NCBI RefSeq assembly: GCF_027942865.1
Contig: NC_134515.1
Span: 30,308,449-30,372,448 of the forward strand
Reading direction: 5' to 3'
DNA from: Odontesthes bonariensis
Taxonomy: Eukaryota; Chordata; Actinopteri; Atheriniformes; Atherinopsidae
Length of the DNA stretch: 64,000 bases
In this document: positions 1 through 10,160 of the stretch, in pieces
Layout: each line of letters starts with the position of its first letter
How positions within the stretch are numbered: position 1 is the stretch's first letter
Position numbers and translations under genes: made by a program
The notes under the pieces: generated by a model
Database searches by the model: none
Told to the model about the DNA's origin: nothing
What the model saw: the letters and a program-made list of their open reading frames with translations, nothing else

Positions 1-148
1 GGGAGAATAAGGGGAGATGCCATCCCCCTTGTTAACTAGACATCCCCCTTCTCTGTTGCTCTAGATTGCCTTATTTAGTCAGGAAAAGCATTGGTTTAGT
101 TGAAGAGAAAATAAGCTAAATAAACTCAAGCAGAGCACATGGAGATAA

Positions 149-265
149 AATTAACTAAATGTTTGGGATTCCAAGAAAGAAGAAAAATCGAGTTGAGCTG
201 TTGAGAGGTCCTGTTTGAATCTGTTATCTGTGCTGTTATCCTGGCTGCAGCAAGTAGGACAAAGT
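149..265 (+). repeat. 117-bp direct repeat, copy 1
   Basis: By eye the segment is identical to 1156-1272, about 1 kb away in the same orientation. The flanks differ on both sides. It has no coding potential and no terminal inverted repeats that I can see. It could be a recent segmental duplication or two copies of an unrecognised interspersed repeat. Confidence 0.85.
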
Positions 266-439
266 TTGGAGAAAACAGTGAAAATTGCTGCTGTGTGTCA
301 TGGCCTATGATTCAGATGGTATTATAATTATTGTCTACAACATGATGGTATGGCAAAGTTTATTAGCTCCACAGTGTGGCTCACACTGAACTGAAAGATC
401 GCAGTCTCCACTGACCTAAACGCAGCATAGTTACCCCCC

Positions 440-492
440 TTTTAAATTTCCCCTCGGGATTAATAAAGTATCAATCTATCTATGTATCTAAC
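440..492 (+). mobile_element. LINE-like 3' tail with short tetranucleotide run
   Basis: The stretch reads CCTCGGGATTAATAAAGTAT followed by imperfect ATCT repeats. This resembles the 3' ends of fish non-LTR retrotransposons. No coding part is attached, so only a severely 5'-truncated copy is inferred. Confidence 0.4.
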
Positions 493-991
493 ATTTACCA
501 GTAAATATTAACTGAATATCTGATACTTTCTTTGGAGTGCAATGTTAACATTTTCTGGGGGTAGTTTTCAACATTAAGTTGCTTGTTTTAAACCATATTT
601 GATCTATAATTTCAGCAAAGTACAAATCTTACCTTCCTCTCTTTAGAGTGAGTTTAACTTGATATTTAAACCCAACATGAGAATAATTCTGTCTTTCTGA
701 ATGCTCCATCATATAAATTTATCTTCCACTGTAAAAAAATAAAAATAAAAATAAGGGAGGGATTGGGAGAGCTAAACCTCTGATCATAAATGAAGGTAGC
801 ACGTCATGGCTCCACTGCCAGTGCTTGTCAAAAGGCACTAAAGTCTGTCTCCACTAAGAATAAAGTTTTGAACTTTTTTAGGATGTCTGTAAGGTGTTTT
901 ATTGTATGTGTTACAAGACATCATGAACAGAATTGTCCATACATTTTTGGCTGAGGATTTTTGCTTTGAATCTGAAGAGTACTGCCTACAT

Positions 992-1141
992 CAGGGGTGT
1001 CAAACTGATCCATGAAAGGGCCGTGTGGGTGCAGGTTTTTGTTCCAACCCTGCAACAGCACAGCTGACTTGTCTCCTTCAATCAACTGAACTGGTTAAGA
1101 CCTTCAGTGCAGACCGTTCATGGATCAGTTTGACACCCCTG
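992..1141. mobile_element. hAT-type MITE, 150 bp, with perfect 8-bp TSD
   Basis: The element begins CAGGGGTGTCAAACTGATCC and ends with the reverse complement of that sequence, giving long terminal inverted repeats. The octamer GCCTACAT occurs immediately left (984-991) and right (1142-1149). CAGGGG termini with an 8-bp target-site duplication are typical of hAT-family non-autonomous elements. The interior has no open frame. Confidence 0.92.
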
Positions 1142-1155
1142 GCCTACATCTTCAG

Positions 1156-1272
1156 AATTAACTAAATGTTTGGGATTCCAAGAAAGAAGAAAAATCGAGT
1201 TGAGCTGTTGAGAGGTCCTGTTTGAATCTGTTATCTGTGCTGTTATCCTGGCTGCAGCAAGTAGGACAAAGT
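1156..1272 (+). repeat. 117-bp direct repeat, copy 2
   Basis: This is the second copy of the 149-265 segment, apparently unchanged in sequence. It begins a few bases after the right target-site duplication of the MITE at 992-1141. Confidence 0.85.
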
Positions 1273-1384
1273 ACCATCTATGTTGGTTATTTTCAGGAAC
1301 CGACCCTGATTATTTGCTGGGTATGTCTGTAAAGTTAATTTGCATGCATGAAGAACAGATGAAATGAGAAGCAGAGGAGAAATT

Positions 1385-1720
1385 AGCACAAGATGGCAAA
1401 ACTAGTTCTCGAGCAACTGAGCCAGGATCTCCAGAGCTGCATGAGCGCAAAACAAGCTAAGCTAATTCTCCAGAGTTCCTGGGACTCAGGAGAACGAGAG
1501 GGATCTCCGCAAGCTAGCCAAGCTTTCTAAGCAAGATTTTGGGCAAATGAGCCAGATCTCCAGAGCTGCAGGAGTTCAGAGCTAGCCAAGCAAGCTCTCC
1601 TAAATGCCTTGCTGGAAACTCAGGCACACAGCTACCCGAGCAAGCTAAACCTGCAGCTCTCAAGTTCCCAGCTGAGCGACATCTCGGCTAGCTCTCTGCT
1701 GAGCAATTTGGAAAAGTAAG
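1385..1720 (+). repeat. Degenerate internal repeats (CCAGAGCTGCA motifs)
   Basis: Variants of GAGCCAGATCTCCAGAGCTG and of AAGCTAGCCAAGC recur several times at irregular spacing of about 60-130 bp. This suggests an old minisatellite or internally repetitive element. No open frame persists through it. Confidence 0.5.
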
Positions 1721-1826
1721 TACATTTTCATCAACAATAACTTTGCAAGGAAAAGGTGTTTTCTTCTATGTAGCTCTAGACTTTGGAAATGTATTCACAT
1801 CCAGTGTCGAGATATAATCCATATAG

Positions 1827-1844
1827 ATATATATATATATATAT
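1827..1844. repeat. (AT)n microsatellite
   Basis: A short uninterrupted AT dinucleotide run. Confidence 0.85.
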
Positions 1845-2990
1845 CACTCTACAATGTGAACATTGGTCAGCTCAGTACATTATTTATTGTTTTGACTGTC
1901 CTAAAATGAAGGGGAAAATAAAATAAAATCATGCGAGCCCTTTTATGGTTTCCACAACAGACCTAATTTGTGAGTCAAGTATGCTCCAGGACCTGAGAGC
2001 TAAATGCTCAATCCATTAAGCTCCATGAGGCAAAAAACAAGCAAATCTGCATCTTCTGCCAGCATTAATCAATGAGCTGCCCACTCACACGAATCTCTAC
2101 GCTTCTGAACATACCTGCCATCACTCTGCCATCACTCTCAATTGTCCCCTCAAGGTTACTGCCCATCGCTTCCTTTCGCTAAAAGGATGGAAGCTGCATA
2201 CTGAGTGCATCAGCTGGTCTAGAGCCAGAGGACCACTTGAGACAAACTTCAGTTTTCTGCTTCTACTATGCAGAGGAAACATTTAAAAAAAAATATCTCG
2301 GCTGTAATGACAGAGCAATATCATGGTTTGGTTTTGAAGGTGCAGCAGGGAAAGACAAGGATGTCCCAAACAAAGAGGCTGTCAGGGTTTTGAAAGACTT
2401 GGCAGATTAATGTGGAGGATAACATGACAAACAGGAAGTGTCCTGGTGATGCTAGAAGCTAAGAAAGAAGCTAGCAGAAGGCACACAAGCAACAACAGAA
2501 AAGCATCCAAATCCTAACCTAAGTATAACCCCAAACTCCACAACTCCCTCCAAGCATTTATCCCCTTTTTCTACTTTGTTCTTTCTTGAGAAAAGAAGTT
2601 TACAAGCAGACCAGTTGGCGAATGTACAACTCAGCCATCAACCGCCTCATCCTGGCACGCAGCAGCCATCAATGATGGATGATGCCTGCATTAATCATGA
2701 GAAAGGGGAGATAAATCTAAACTCACAGTCCCAAGGGGGAATGAGGGAACCAACGGTAAGGAGGCGGGAGACATCCGAGCGTCAGACAACTTACAACACT
2801 TGGTAACGTCAGGTCAAGAGAGTGTGAACCTTTCCAAACTTCAGCCCATACACATGCAAACACACTCATTAATAACCCCAAGCAAATCCCATTTAAGAGC
2901 AATTAAAAGCTAGGAGTCATTTAATTTCAATGAAATATTTAAGTTGTGAAGCATTTCACTGGATGACAGAGTAACAGCCTAACCCATAAC

Positions 2991-3650
2991 TCACATTAAG
3001 ACAACAGTACTGTGCACAAGTCTTGAGCCATGGTTCATTTCTTCATCTACTGGCAGGGAGGTGGGAAATTTGCAATCAGAAACTGAAATAGAGTGGTTAT
3101 CCAGGCTTCTTAAAGGACCTTCCAAAGGTCTTCTTTGGTTTGTGCGCTGCTTTTTGTTCCGTTCTCTGTCAAGATGATCCAACACAGCTTCAATAAGGTT
3201 GAGGTCCGGGCTCTGGGGAGGATTCATCTCTCCGTAAGATTCTGTCCAGTTCTTGTGTAATTTGGCGTACCTCAGCCTTTTCTCCCCATTTCCCTTCCTT
3301 AAGAACGGCTTGTTTACAGCGACCCTTCCATGGAGACATTTCTGATGAGGTTCAGTTTACTGAAGGCGTAGATGCATCTCTCAGATCCCGTCTCAAGTAA
3401 AGTGTCATCTTTTTTAGGCTCGACACTTCCTTTTTTTTTTTGTCCTCTACTTGTCTAGTTTTCTCAAAATTTTCAAGGACACACTGCAGAAAAGCGTGCC
3501 AAGTTTTCATCCAAAACTTCTTTGGAAATCACCTCAAAAGTGCAAAAATACCATGTTATGTCTGTCAAACTGGGTTATCTTTGGCAGTTTTCAGAAATAA
3601 CAACTAAAGAAATGGGAATAAACTGTGTTTTTGCAACAGACTGCCATCTA
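2991..3650 (-). mobile_element. Tc1-like transposase remnant
   Basis: On the minus strand the segment at 2991-3227 reads MNPPQSPDLNLIEAVLDHLD followed by RERNKKQ. This is the C-terminal DDE-region signature of Tc1-like transposases (NPPQSPDLNPIE). The upstream part to about 3650 is related in sequence to the remnant at 8280-9180, for example around the shared string GTGCAAAAATACCAT. Frame breaks interrupt it, so it is inactive. Confidence 0.75.
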
Positions 3651-3779
3651 AAATTGGTTAGTTGCCAAGTTGTCTGTTATGTGTAGAAAAAACATTGGTT
3701 CATTACTTGAGGTGGCCTTCTCTATGCTTGAATGATTACGAAGTTGGTTTTAAGTGGCTAAACAACAACAAAAAGGGAA

Positions 3780-3985
3780 AACTAAGTGGGATAATGAGTG
3801 ATAAAGCAGCCAATGTCCACAGAAAAACTTTGAAAGACCTTCAGAAAGCCTGGATAACTTTTGCTTGAGACCATTTTTCTTTCACAGGAAAGTCTGGCTG
3901 ATTGGAAGCACATCTGAAAGAGATGCTGAGTGGCTCGAGACTTTTTGCAGAGTATCCCCTTTTGAACAGTCAGGCTAACTTTTAC
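3780..3985 (+). mobile_element. Second Tc1-like transposase C-terminal scrap, opposite strand
   Basis: The plus strand reads KTLKDLQKAWITFA before a stop. This resembles the post-catalytic tail seen in the plus-strand copy near 41.6 kb (LLKVLQETWITIPEDY). It lies head to head with the minus-strand remnant at 2991-3650. The assignment rests on this short similarity only. Confidence 0.4.
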
Positions 3986-4241
3986 CAAAAAACTTTTACC
4001 AAACCTTTATCATGACAACTACTTTGAAGCAGAAATACCACAAAGTGTCAAACCCTGTAGCCAGGCTGGCAGCATCCTCAGGATTTCAGCGTAGACTTAA
4101 TTGATTCAATTAGGCTTGGACTCACCTCAACACCGCAAGCAGACCCACACTGTCTAAGCTTGGGAGGCATCCATTAACAAATCCCCTCTAAGTGTTTACA
4201 AAGTGCCACACTCAGCGGTGCCTCTTTTAAACCAATCCATA

Positions 4242-4248
<7 letters not shown>

Positions 4249-4276
<28 letters not shown>
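4249..4276. repeat. (CA)n microsatellite
   Basis: An uninterrupted CA dinucleotide array of about 14 units. Confidence 0.95.
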
Positions 4277-4278
<2 letters not shown>

Positions 4279-4462
4279 GCCTTCTGTCCCACATAACTGG
4301 TGGAGTTCGGTTGTAGATGTGCTTTGACACATTCAGTGCAGTGACGTTTATCAGGCATGGCCGTGGGCCTTACAGGAACAATTACAGTCCAGATACAGTA
4401 AAAACAGACAAAGCCAATCAATAAGCTCTCAGTGGAGGTTCCAGGCTGAATTTCAATAAGTG

Positions 4463-5141
4463 CAGGGTGCGATTTGTCAAAAAACCAGAGGGGGGGATGT
4501 TTTTGTTTTTTTTAAATCATGAAACGTCACAAAATGAAGGTAACACAGCTAACAGCTCAATATTGGATGATATCAAATGAATAACACTTAGTGTTTTTGT
4601 TTTGTTTTTTAAAATCATGAAACAGCTAAATAATATCCGACGATATCAAATGATGAAAATGAACGCTTAACAAGAGAATGAACACAGAGAAAGTAGCCTA
4701 ATTCATCTATCTCTCTAACTAAATATCAGGTGTGCTGCAGTTAAGTGCGGATGTTGGGGGGGGGGGGGGGGGGGGGTCGATTGTTTTTTATTTGATGGTC
4801 CACCAAAAAAGGACGAAATACTACTTTGGCGTTCCATTTTCGCAGGTTGTTTGATTTAGCAATGCATGCTAATTTCCGTATAGAACGCAACTTTGTTATT
4901 GTATACAATGTAGGCAAGCCCATCTATTTGCCGCGGAACTTCGTGAACATCAAAGCTGCAGCCACGTCGGGCCATTTTGAAAGTGAGTAGCCTATGTAGA
5001 CTATAGAAAACTGTCACAACTGCCTGTCATGTCAACATTTTTGTTGGTTTATTTTGTTGTTAGCAGGATCTTTTTTCCAGCAGAGATAAAAACCAGAGGG
5101 GGGGATAATCCCCCCCATCCCCCTGGGCAAATCGCACCCTG
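4463..5141. mobile_element. hAT-type element, 679 bp, with 8-bp TSD
   Basis: The termini are CAGGGTGCGATTTG at the left and its near-exact complement CAAATCGCACCCTG at the right. The flanking octamers are AATAAGTG (4455-4462) and AACAAGTG (5142-5149), differing at one base. Sub-terminal AAAAACCAGAGGGGGGG occurs near both ends, in direct orientation. No transposase frame is present, so it is non-autonomous. It contains a 21-base poly-G run. Confidence 0.85.
4756..4776. repeat. Poly-G tract of 21 bases
   Basis: An uninterrupted guanine homopolymer inside the hAT-type element at 4463-5141. Its length is probably unreliable in assembly and variable between individuals. Confidence 0.9.
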
Positions 5142-5343
5142 AACAAGTGTGTATGTAACCTCCGGCCAGCATCTGTGCCATACATTGGACAAGAATAACA
5201 CTCTTACATTGAAACATATGATACAGACTGAGAAATGGCAGCAGTCTGAATATGTTGCAGTCACGTCTGTGTGGGCGAGAACACTTAACGCATCCCTGTG
5301 TGGTAAACGGGGCTGCAGAACGCAGCGTGATGTGTCTCTCAGT

Positions 5344-5780
5344 CAGGGGCGAGGCTAGGGTATTTTTAGTGGTGCCAAGGCACCACCGTGAGATAGCTCG
5401 GCACCCCCTGGCTCAGCACATTTTTAAAATATTATATTATGCAAAAACACTTTTTTTTTGCTCAAGAATGTATTATTTTAGTGACCATTTTATTTATTTT
5501 CTAGCATTTGTTTTTGTTTTAACTCTTTACTCCCAAAATGAATGTTGAGTTATCTTCAATATTTGTCACAGGCTCTCTGTTATCCCTGTCACGCCACAGT
5601 CTTTTGAAATGAAGAGGTCAAAATTGAATGTTGTAGGGGAAAACACTACTCAAAGCAAAACTAATATGGCTCCAAAATTTATAAATGTACTAGTTAGCCT
5701 CAATTAGCGAGAAATAATGTGCCTCTGTGAGCACTGGGGGCTGGGCACCCCTAAAGACCAGATCCTAAAATCGCCCCTGC
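5344..5780. mobile_element. hAT-type MITE, about 437 bp, next to magi3 exon 1
   Basis: The element starts CAGGGGCGAGG and ends TCGCCCCTG plus one base. The octamer CTCTCAGT flanks it exactly on both sides (5336-5343 and 5781-5788). It lies in intron 1 only about 70 bp beyond the magi3 exon 1 donor. Confidence 0.85.
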
Positions 5781-5852
5781 CTCTCAGTGAATGAACGGGA
5801 TGCACGCTGACAGCCAGCCGGGCAGCCCTGAGTGGTCCACCCACTCACTCAC

Positions 5853-6159
5853 CTGGTTTCACAGTTTTCAGACGGATGGGCTCCCGAAAGTGGCGGACGA
5901 CAGCCAGCGTGTCCCGGTTGGTGAGCCCGCTCACCGGAGTGCCGTTCACCTCCAGCAGCACGTCCCCGCCGCCGGGGAACCTCCCGGCGTGGCACACCGT
6001 CGCCTCCGCAACTATGTGTCCGAGGTGGGGGAACTCTCCCAGCTCGGCACCGCCTCGCACCTCCACCACAGTGACCAGCTCCCCGGAACCCCCCCACGAC
6101 ACGGTGCACTCCTGCACTTTGGTGGACCAGTGCTTCTTCTTCTTCAGTGTCTTGGACAT
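5853..6159 (-). CDS. magi3: MAGI3 first coding exon (N-terminal PDZ domain)
   Basis: This is the first coding exon of MAGI3, a membrane-associated guanylate kinase that scaffolds receptors and signalling proteins at epithelial junctions. The exon encodes 102 residues beginning [11 protein letters not shown], the conserved MAGI start. An N-terminal PDZ-type fold follows, with [20 protein letters not shown] and [12 protein letters not shown] near the end. The start was placed at this conserved methionine; the frame is also open upstream, but that part looks like GC-rich 5' UTR. The exon ends CCAG followed by GTGAGTG, a strong donor in phase 1. The remaining exons (guanylate-kinase-like, WW and further PDZ domains in the family) would lie at lower coordinates beyond the window. 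MAGI1 is the alternative, but the [12 protein letters not shown] stretch fits MAGI3 better. Confidence 0.92.
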
Positions 6160-7110
6160 GGCTGTTTGCGCGTGCAAAGCCTCAGAGAAGAAGTCCCAAG
6201 AACGAGCGTCCTTCGAAGCGGTGAACACCTCCTCAGACCCCGCGCGGAACAATCATCGCAGATTAGAGAAGTTAAGCCCTCTGCCTTGTGTTAGTATTCC
6301 ATTCCAGTGAGACCGAGTCTTTCCCCCTCCTCTTTTCGTGCTATCTCAAACTCCCCCTGATTCACTCGGGCATCATCTGTCCGCGACTGGAGCGCGAGAG
6401 CAGCTGCGTCAGTGCCGCATTACAGCGGAGTGTGTTGGTTCTGATGCCGGGGACGCCTCAATCCTACACCCCAGTCTGGAGCACCTTCTCTCCCCCCCCC
6501 CCAGGTTGATGCGAAGCGGGACGGGTCGCATGCGAGCTCCTCGCGCACCGCAGCTTCTCCCGTCCTAAAGGAAACAGAGGGCTTAAATCGCCACTTTGGC
6601 TCTGGGACAAAAAAAGTCGGAGAACTGCTTTTCAAAAAATGGGTTATGAAATGTTGTTCTACTGCCCAGTGACAGGTCTTCATCCAGAGCTGAAGGGGAG
6701 GCAACTTTTCCCGGCGCACCTGTGCCTCTCGTCTGCCCTCCTCCTCCTCCTCGGTGACATCAACGAGGCAGTCCCTGGAAACGGAACAACATACCTGGCC
6801 CTCCTCTGAGCCGGGGCGGGGATCCGAGCCTTTCAAATCTCCGAAAGTTTGCGCCGTCGTTCCTCTCCGCTCGCTCCGCACCTTCCGCTCTCTCTTTCGG
6901 AGAGCCGTGAGGCTTTTTAACGCTGGAAAAAAAACTACACAGCCGCACGTAACAGACGTGGTCGGATTAGTCTTCTCTCCATAACTTTTTCTTTTCCATC
7001 TTTTTTTCCGTGTTGCTTTCCTGATGGCGCAGAGTTCTGTCCAATAGGAGTTTGCGGGGCGGTCTTTAAACGTTTGTATTGGACCAATGATGAGTGAAAA
7101 GAGGCGGGTG
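6160..7110 (-). promoter_or_regulatory. magi3: magi3 5' UTR and GC-rich promoter region
   Basis: The stretch directly upstream of the magi3 start is much richer in G+C and CpG than the surrounding DNA. Near its far end lie a CCAAT box at 7041-7045, a GC box GGGGCGG at 7056-7062, and a closely spaced divergent pair ATTGG (7078-7082) and CCAAT (7084-7088). This is the make-up of a TATA-less CpG-island promoter. The exact transcription start is not visible. An open frame crossing 6420-7190 on the minus strand is attributed to base composition. Confidence 0.65.
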
Positions 7111-7445
7111 TTACGTGAGTGGGGGGGCGTAGCATTTTGTTTCCATGGAGCTTGTTTTTTCACGTGAAAATGGCTTACTTGATCTGGCATGTGTTCCTCG
7201 GTGGGGTTATTGTTCCAGACTCCTCACTTGGTGTGCCACAGTCTTCTTTTTTTTTTAACTTAATCATTTAGTTTTGCGTCCATGAAACACTTCTCTAAAA
7301 CTGCTATCAAGGTGATGGTTAGCTGGCCTTTTTTTTTATTTTTTGCACAACGCTGCCCCCTGCTGGTTACAACCGTTAAGCGGCAGGGACCTGGGCTGCA
7401 CAACTTCATTTTCTATTCTAAATTTACACTTGAGATGCGCAGTTG

Positions 7446-7902
7446 CAGGGGCGCCGCTAGGGATTTTGGGCCCCAAACAGCCGGCCAGGAGGTCGGTGAA
7501 AATTTGTGATGCTACTTTACATAAAACTATGCATTTTAATGGTATTTCTGACTATCGTTCCCATATTTGTGAAAAAAGAAAAACATGACAGTTGAGGTAG
7601 GTAAACACTGAGCACGAGGAATCCAATAGAATTAATTTATTTGCTGCAACACTGATACTCTGATTCTAAACTCTAAATTAGGCTACCTGAAAAATACAAA
7701 ACATAAACGTAATGTTTCCAAAACAAAGTTATTGTTACAAGTAAATTGTAAATAAAATATATTTGTGATTATAAGTTAGTTAATAACTTAGTGTCATATT
7801 ATTTTTTGCCAGTATTATAATTTTATTAGGGCCTCTCTGGGCCCCTCTTAATCATGGGCCCCTAGAATCCTTCTCATTTTACCCCCCTTTTCGGCGCCCC
7901 TG
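7446..7902. mobile_element. hAT-type MITE, 457 bp
   Basis: The left end CAGGGGCGCCG and the right end CGGCGCCCCTG are inverted repeats, with GGGCCCC also mirrored inside both ends. The flanking octamers CGCAGTTG (7438-7445) and CACAGTTC (7903-7910) agree at six of eight positions, consistent with an old target-site duplication. No coding frame is seen. Confidence 0.8.
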
Positions 7903-8279
7903 CACAGTTCTGTTGCTTTTTTAAAAAGACAGATTTTTATTTTTTTTGCAACAAATCACTTTTTAGACAGCAAGGAGTGTTTTCACCTCATTTGCTTGTG
8001 GCCCACGCACAAAAATCTGTGGATTCAGGGCGAGTTGGACTGCCAGTCACAGATCCTCCGGACATGGCCCAGATCAGCATTTTTCCTCACTCTTTGGGCC
8101 ACATCTGGCGCTCACAATATCCGCCAGTCCCACAAGCGGGTACTTTCAAAAGTGTCTTGAGATGAGAACTAGCACCTGTGTTTGAAACAGCTCTCCTAAC
8201 ACTCATATTGCTGCAAAAAAGTCTCGATCAACTCCTCACTTCTTTAAATATTGCAAGAAAACAGACAAACAGGGGCGGC

Positions 8280-9180
8280 GGTCTATGAAAACGTGTGCAA
8301 ACAGAAACAAGAATAAAAAAATACAGCATACAAGGCTAAGACAGAATTTGTCATTTTCCAATAAGCTTGACCATCTTTATTTTTAACACAGCTGGAAACC
8401 TCTATTGTGTGTCTTTCTACACAAGTAGACTTTACAGTATTAGTGTTTGCCATTAATGTCACACTGACAAATTTGACATTTTGACACACTGCACAAAAAG
8501 TATGGTGGATCAAAACCATTTTTTTTTGTAATTCCATAAATTTCATCCTTTTTGACAAAATTCCAACATTCCAGAGTCTCTCCTGTCTTTTATTGATGGC
8601 TGTCGACACTCACCGCTGTACCTCTTAGCTGACCTCCTCTCTACATATTGATGATAATTTCAAATTTTTGATTCATCACTCCATAAGACCGGTTGCCACT
8701 GATTTGCACTCTAATCATTTTCTCTCTGTCTCCCTTCCTTAAAAATGGCTTCTTGACAGCCACCCTCATGAAGATCATTTTTGATGAAGCCTCAGCAAAC
8801 AGTAGATGGAGCAACTGGAGGGTTAGATGCATCTCCCTGGTCCTCTGTCAGGTCTTTGCTGGGATTTATTCCTCTTTCTTAAGGACATCCCTTTCAGATA
8901 CCATTCATCAGCTACATATAGAATATTAGGCACTTGTTCTTTTGTGTTCTATTTTCCAGTTTCCTCAATTTCTGAAGTATGCACTGCACACCACGATGAG
9001 GCATGCCAAATCTATGGCTAACAGCTCTTTGGGAATCACCTTGTTGGTGCAAAAATACCATTTTATGTCTGTCAAACTGTGCTATCTTTAGACTTTTTCA
9101 TAGATAAAGCTGAAGAAATGGGTGCAAATGGGTTTTTCTTTGTGACAGGCTGCTTGTAACAAAGTCCCTAAAGATACAAT
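8280..9180 (-). mobile_element. Degenerate Tc1-like element
   Basis: The region shares ordered similarity with the remnant at 2991-3650, including TCTCCCTTCCTTAAAAATGG, GGTGCAAAAATACCATTTTA and TATGTCTGTCAAACTG. It is therefore another copy of the same DNA transposon family in the same orientation. All reading frames are broken. It fills the intergenic space between the magi3 promoter and the STYK1-like gene. Confidence 0.6.
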
Positions 9181-10160
9181 CTAGAATTAGTGCTTTGTGT
9201 TTATACTTGTTGTGCCAGTGTTTATTAAACCAAACTCGCTCATCCATGTCTTTATGGACCTTGCTTTGTGCACTGGTGCAGGAAGGGGACACAAAGTTGG
9301 GAGCATGAAATTGTCCAAAATCTTTTGGTATGCTGAACCATTTAGAGTTCCATTCACTGTAAATTGGATGAACATGACTTATTTGATACACTTCAACCTT
9401 TTCTAACTGGTTTGGGATTTATTCTGGGGAATTTGAGACAGATTTCTCAAAAGCAAGCAGAAACAGAAAGATAAAACATGAAGACGTGTTACTTGCGCAA
9501 ATGAATCCGAGTTTAAGTACCGAACTGTGAGCACGGCTCCTGTTATTGCTGTCATTTCTGCTTCTTTGTTAATAATTGACAATCAGTCGACCTTCCAGTC
9601 AGTGCCCTCACAGGCAGACAGACAAAACTGAGCTCATTCTCTGAAAGCAGCTGATAACAGTCGTTTTGTTAATCTTTACATTACAAGGTTGTCAGTGTGT
9701 GTTTTCTCACACATGTTGCATCTCTGATGTTAGATGGGACATCTGTAAAGTAACTTTTTGGAAGTGGACTCTTTTTTTTTTTTTTCTTCAAGTTTAAAAT
9801 ACTTCATAATTAGCTTGGGATATATATCTGAGACATCTGTGTTGGCCGCTTTTTGGATTTCTTCTGCTGATATGATTTGCAGTTTCTTCCATATATGAGG
9901 AATGCCTGCTGCTCCCCATGGATGTGGACACAAAATGCAGCAATACTACCTCACTCAGTGAGTGCTGTAAGTTGCCACTGGACTCATGACATATGTTACA
10001 TTCCTTTTGTGCATGTGCCAATGCTTACAGTACCTGTTTGTTCCGTGTTAAATAAAGCAATGAAATAGAAACTGGCAGTTATGTTGACACAATCCTTGCC
10101 TGTCCTACTTTCCAAGTACTTTAAAACATTCTGAACTTGCGTCTTTCACCACTTTTGCAG

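Larger units (their letters stand above)
1..5852 (-). other. magi3: magi3 intron 1 (part), repeat-rich
   Basis: This stretch lies downstream (minus strand) of the magi3 first-exon donor and holds no exon I can recognise, so it is read as the start of a long first intron. It is packed with mobile DNA: hAT-type elements at 992-1141, 4463-5141 and 5344-5780, Tc1 transposase remnants at 2991-3985, a LINE-like 3' tail near 440-490 and simple repeats. The short open frames here have no family features apart from the transposase fragment. Confidence 0.7.

Noticed and set aside
5876..6310. Plus-strand frames of 144 and 167 residues over the magi3 exon.
   Set aside because: They are antisense shadows of the MAGI PDZ exon in GC-rich DNA.
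6420..7190. 256-residue minus-strand open frame upstream of magi3.
   Set aside because: It spans the GC-rich promoter, is low in complexity, and has no recognisable domain. The frame is likely a product of base composition.
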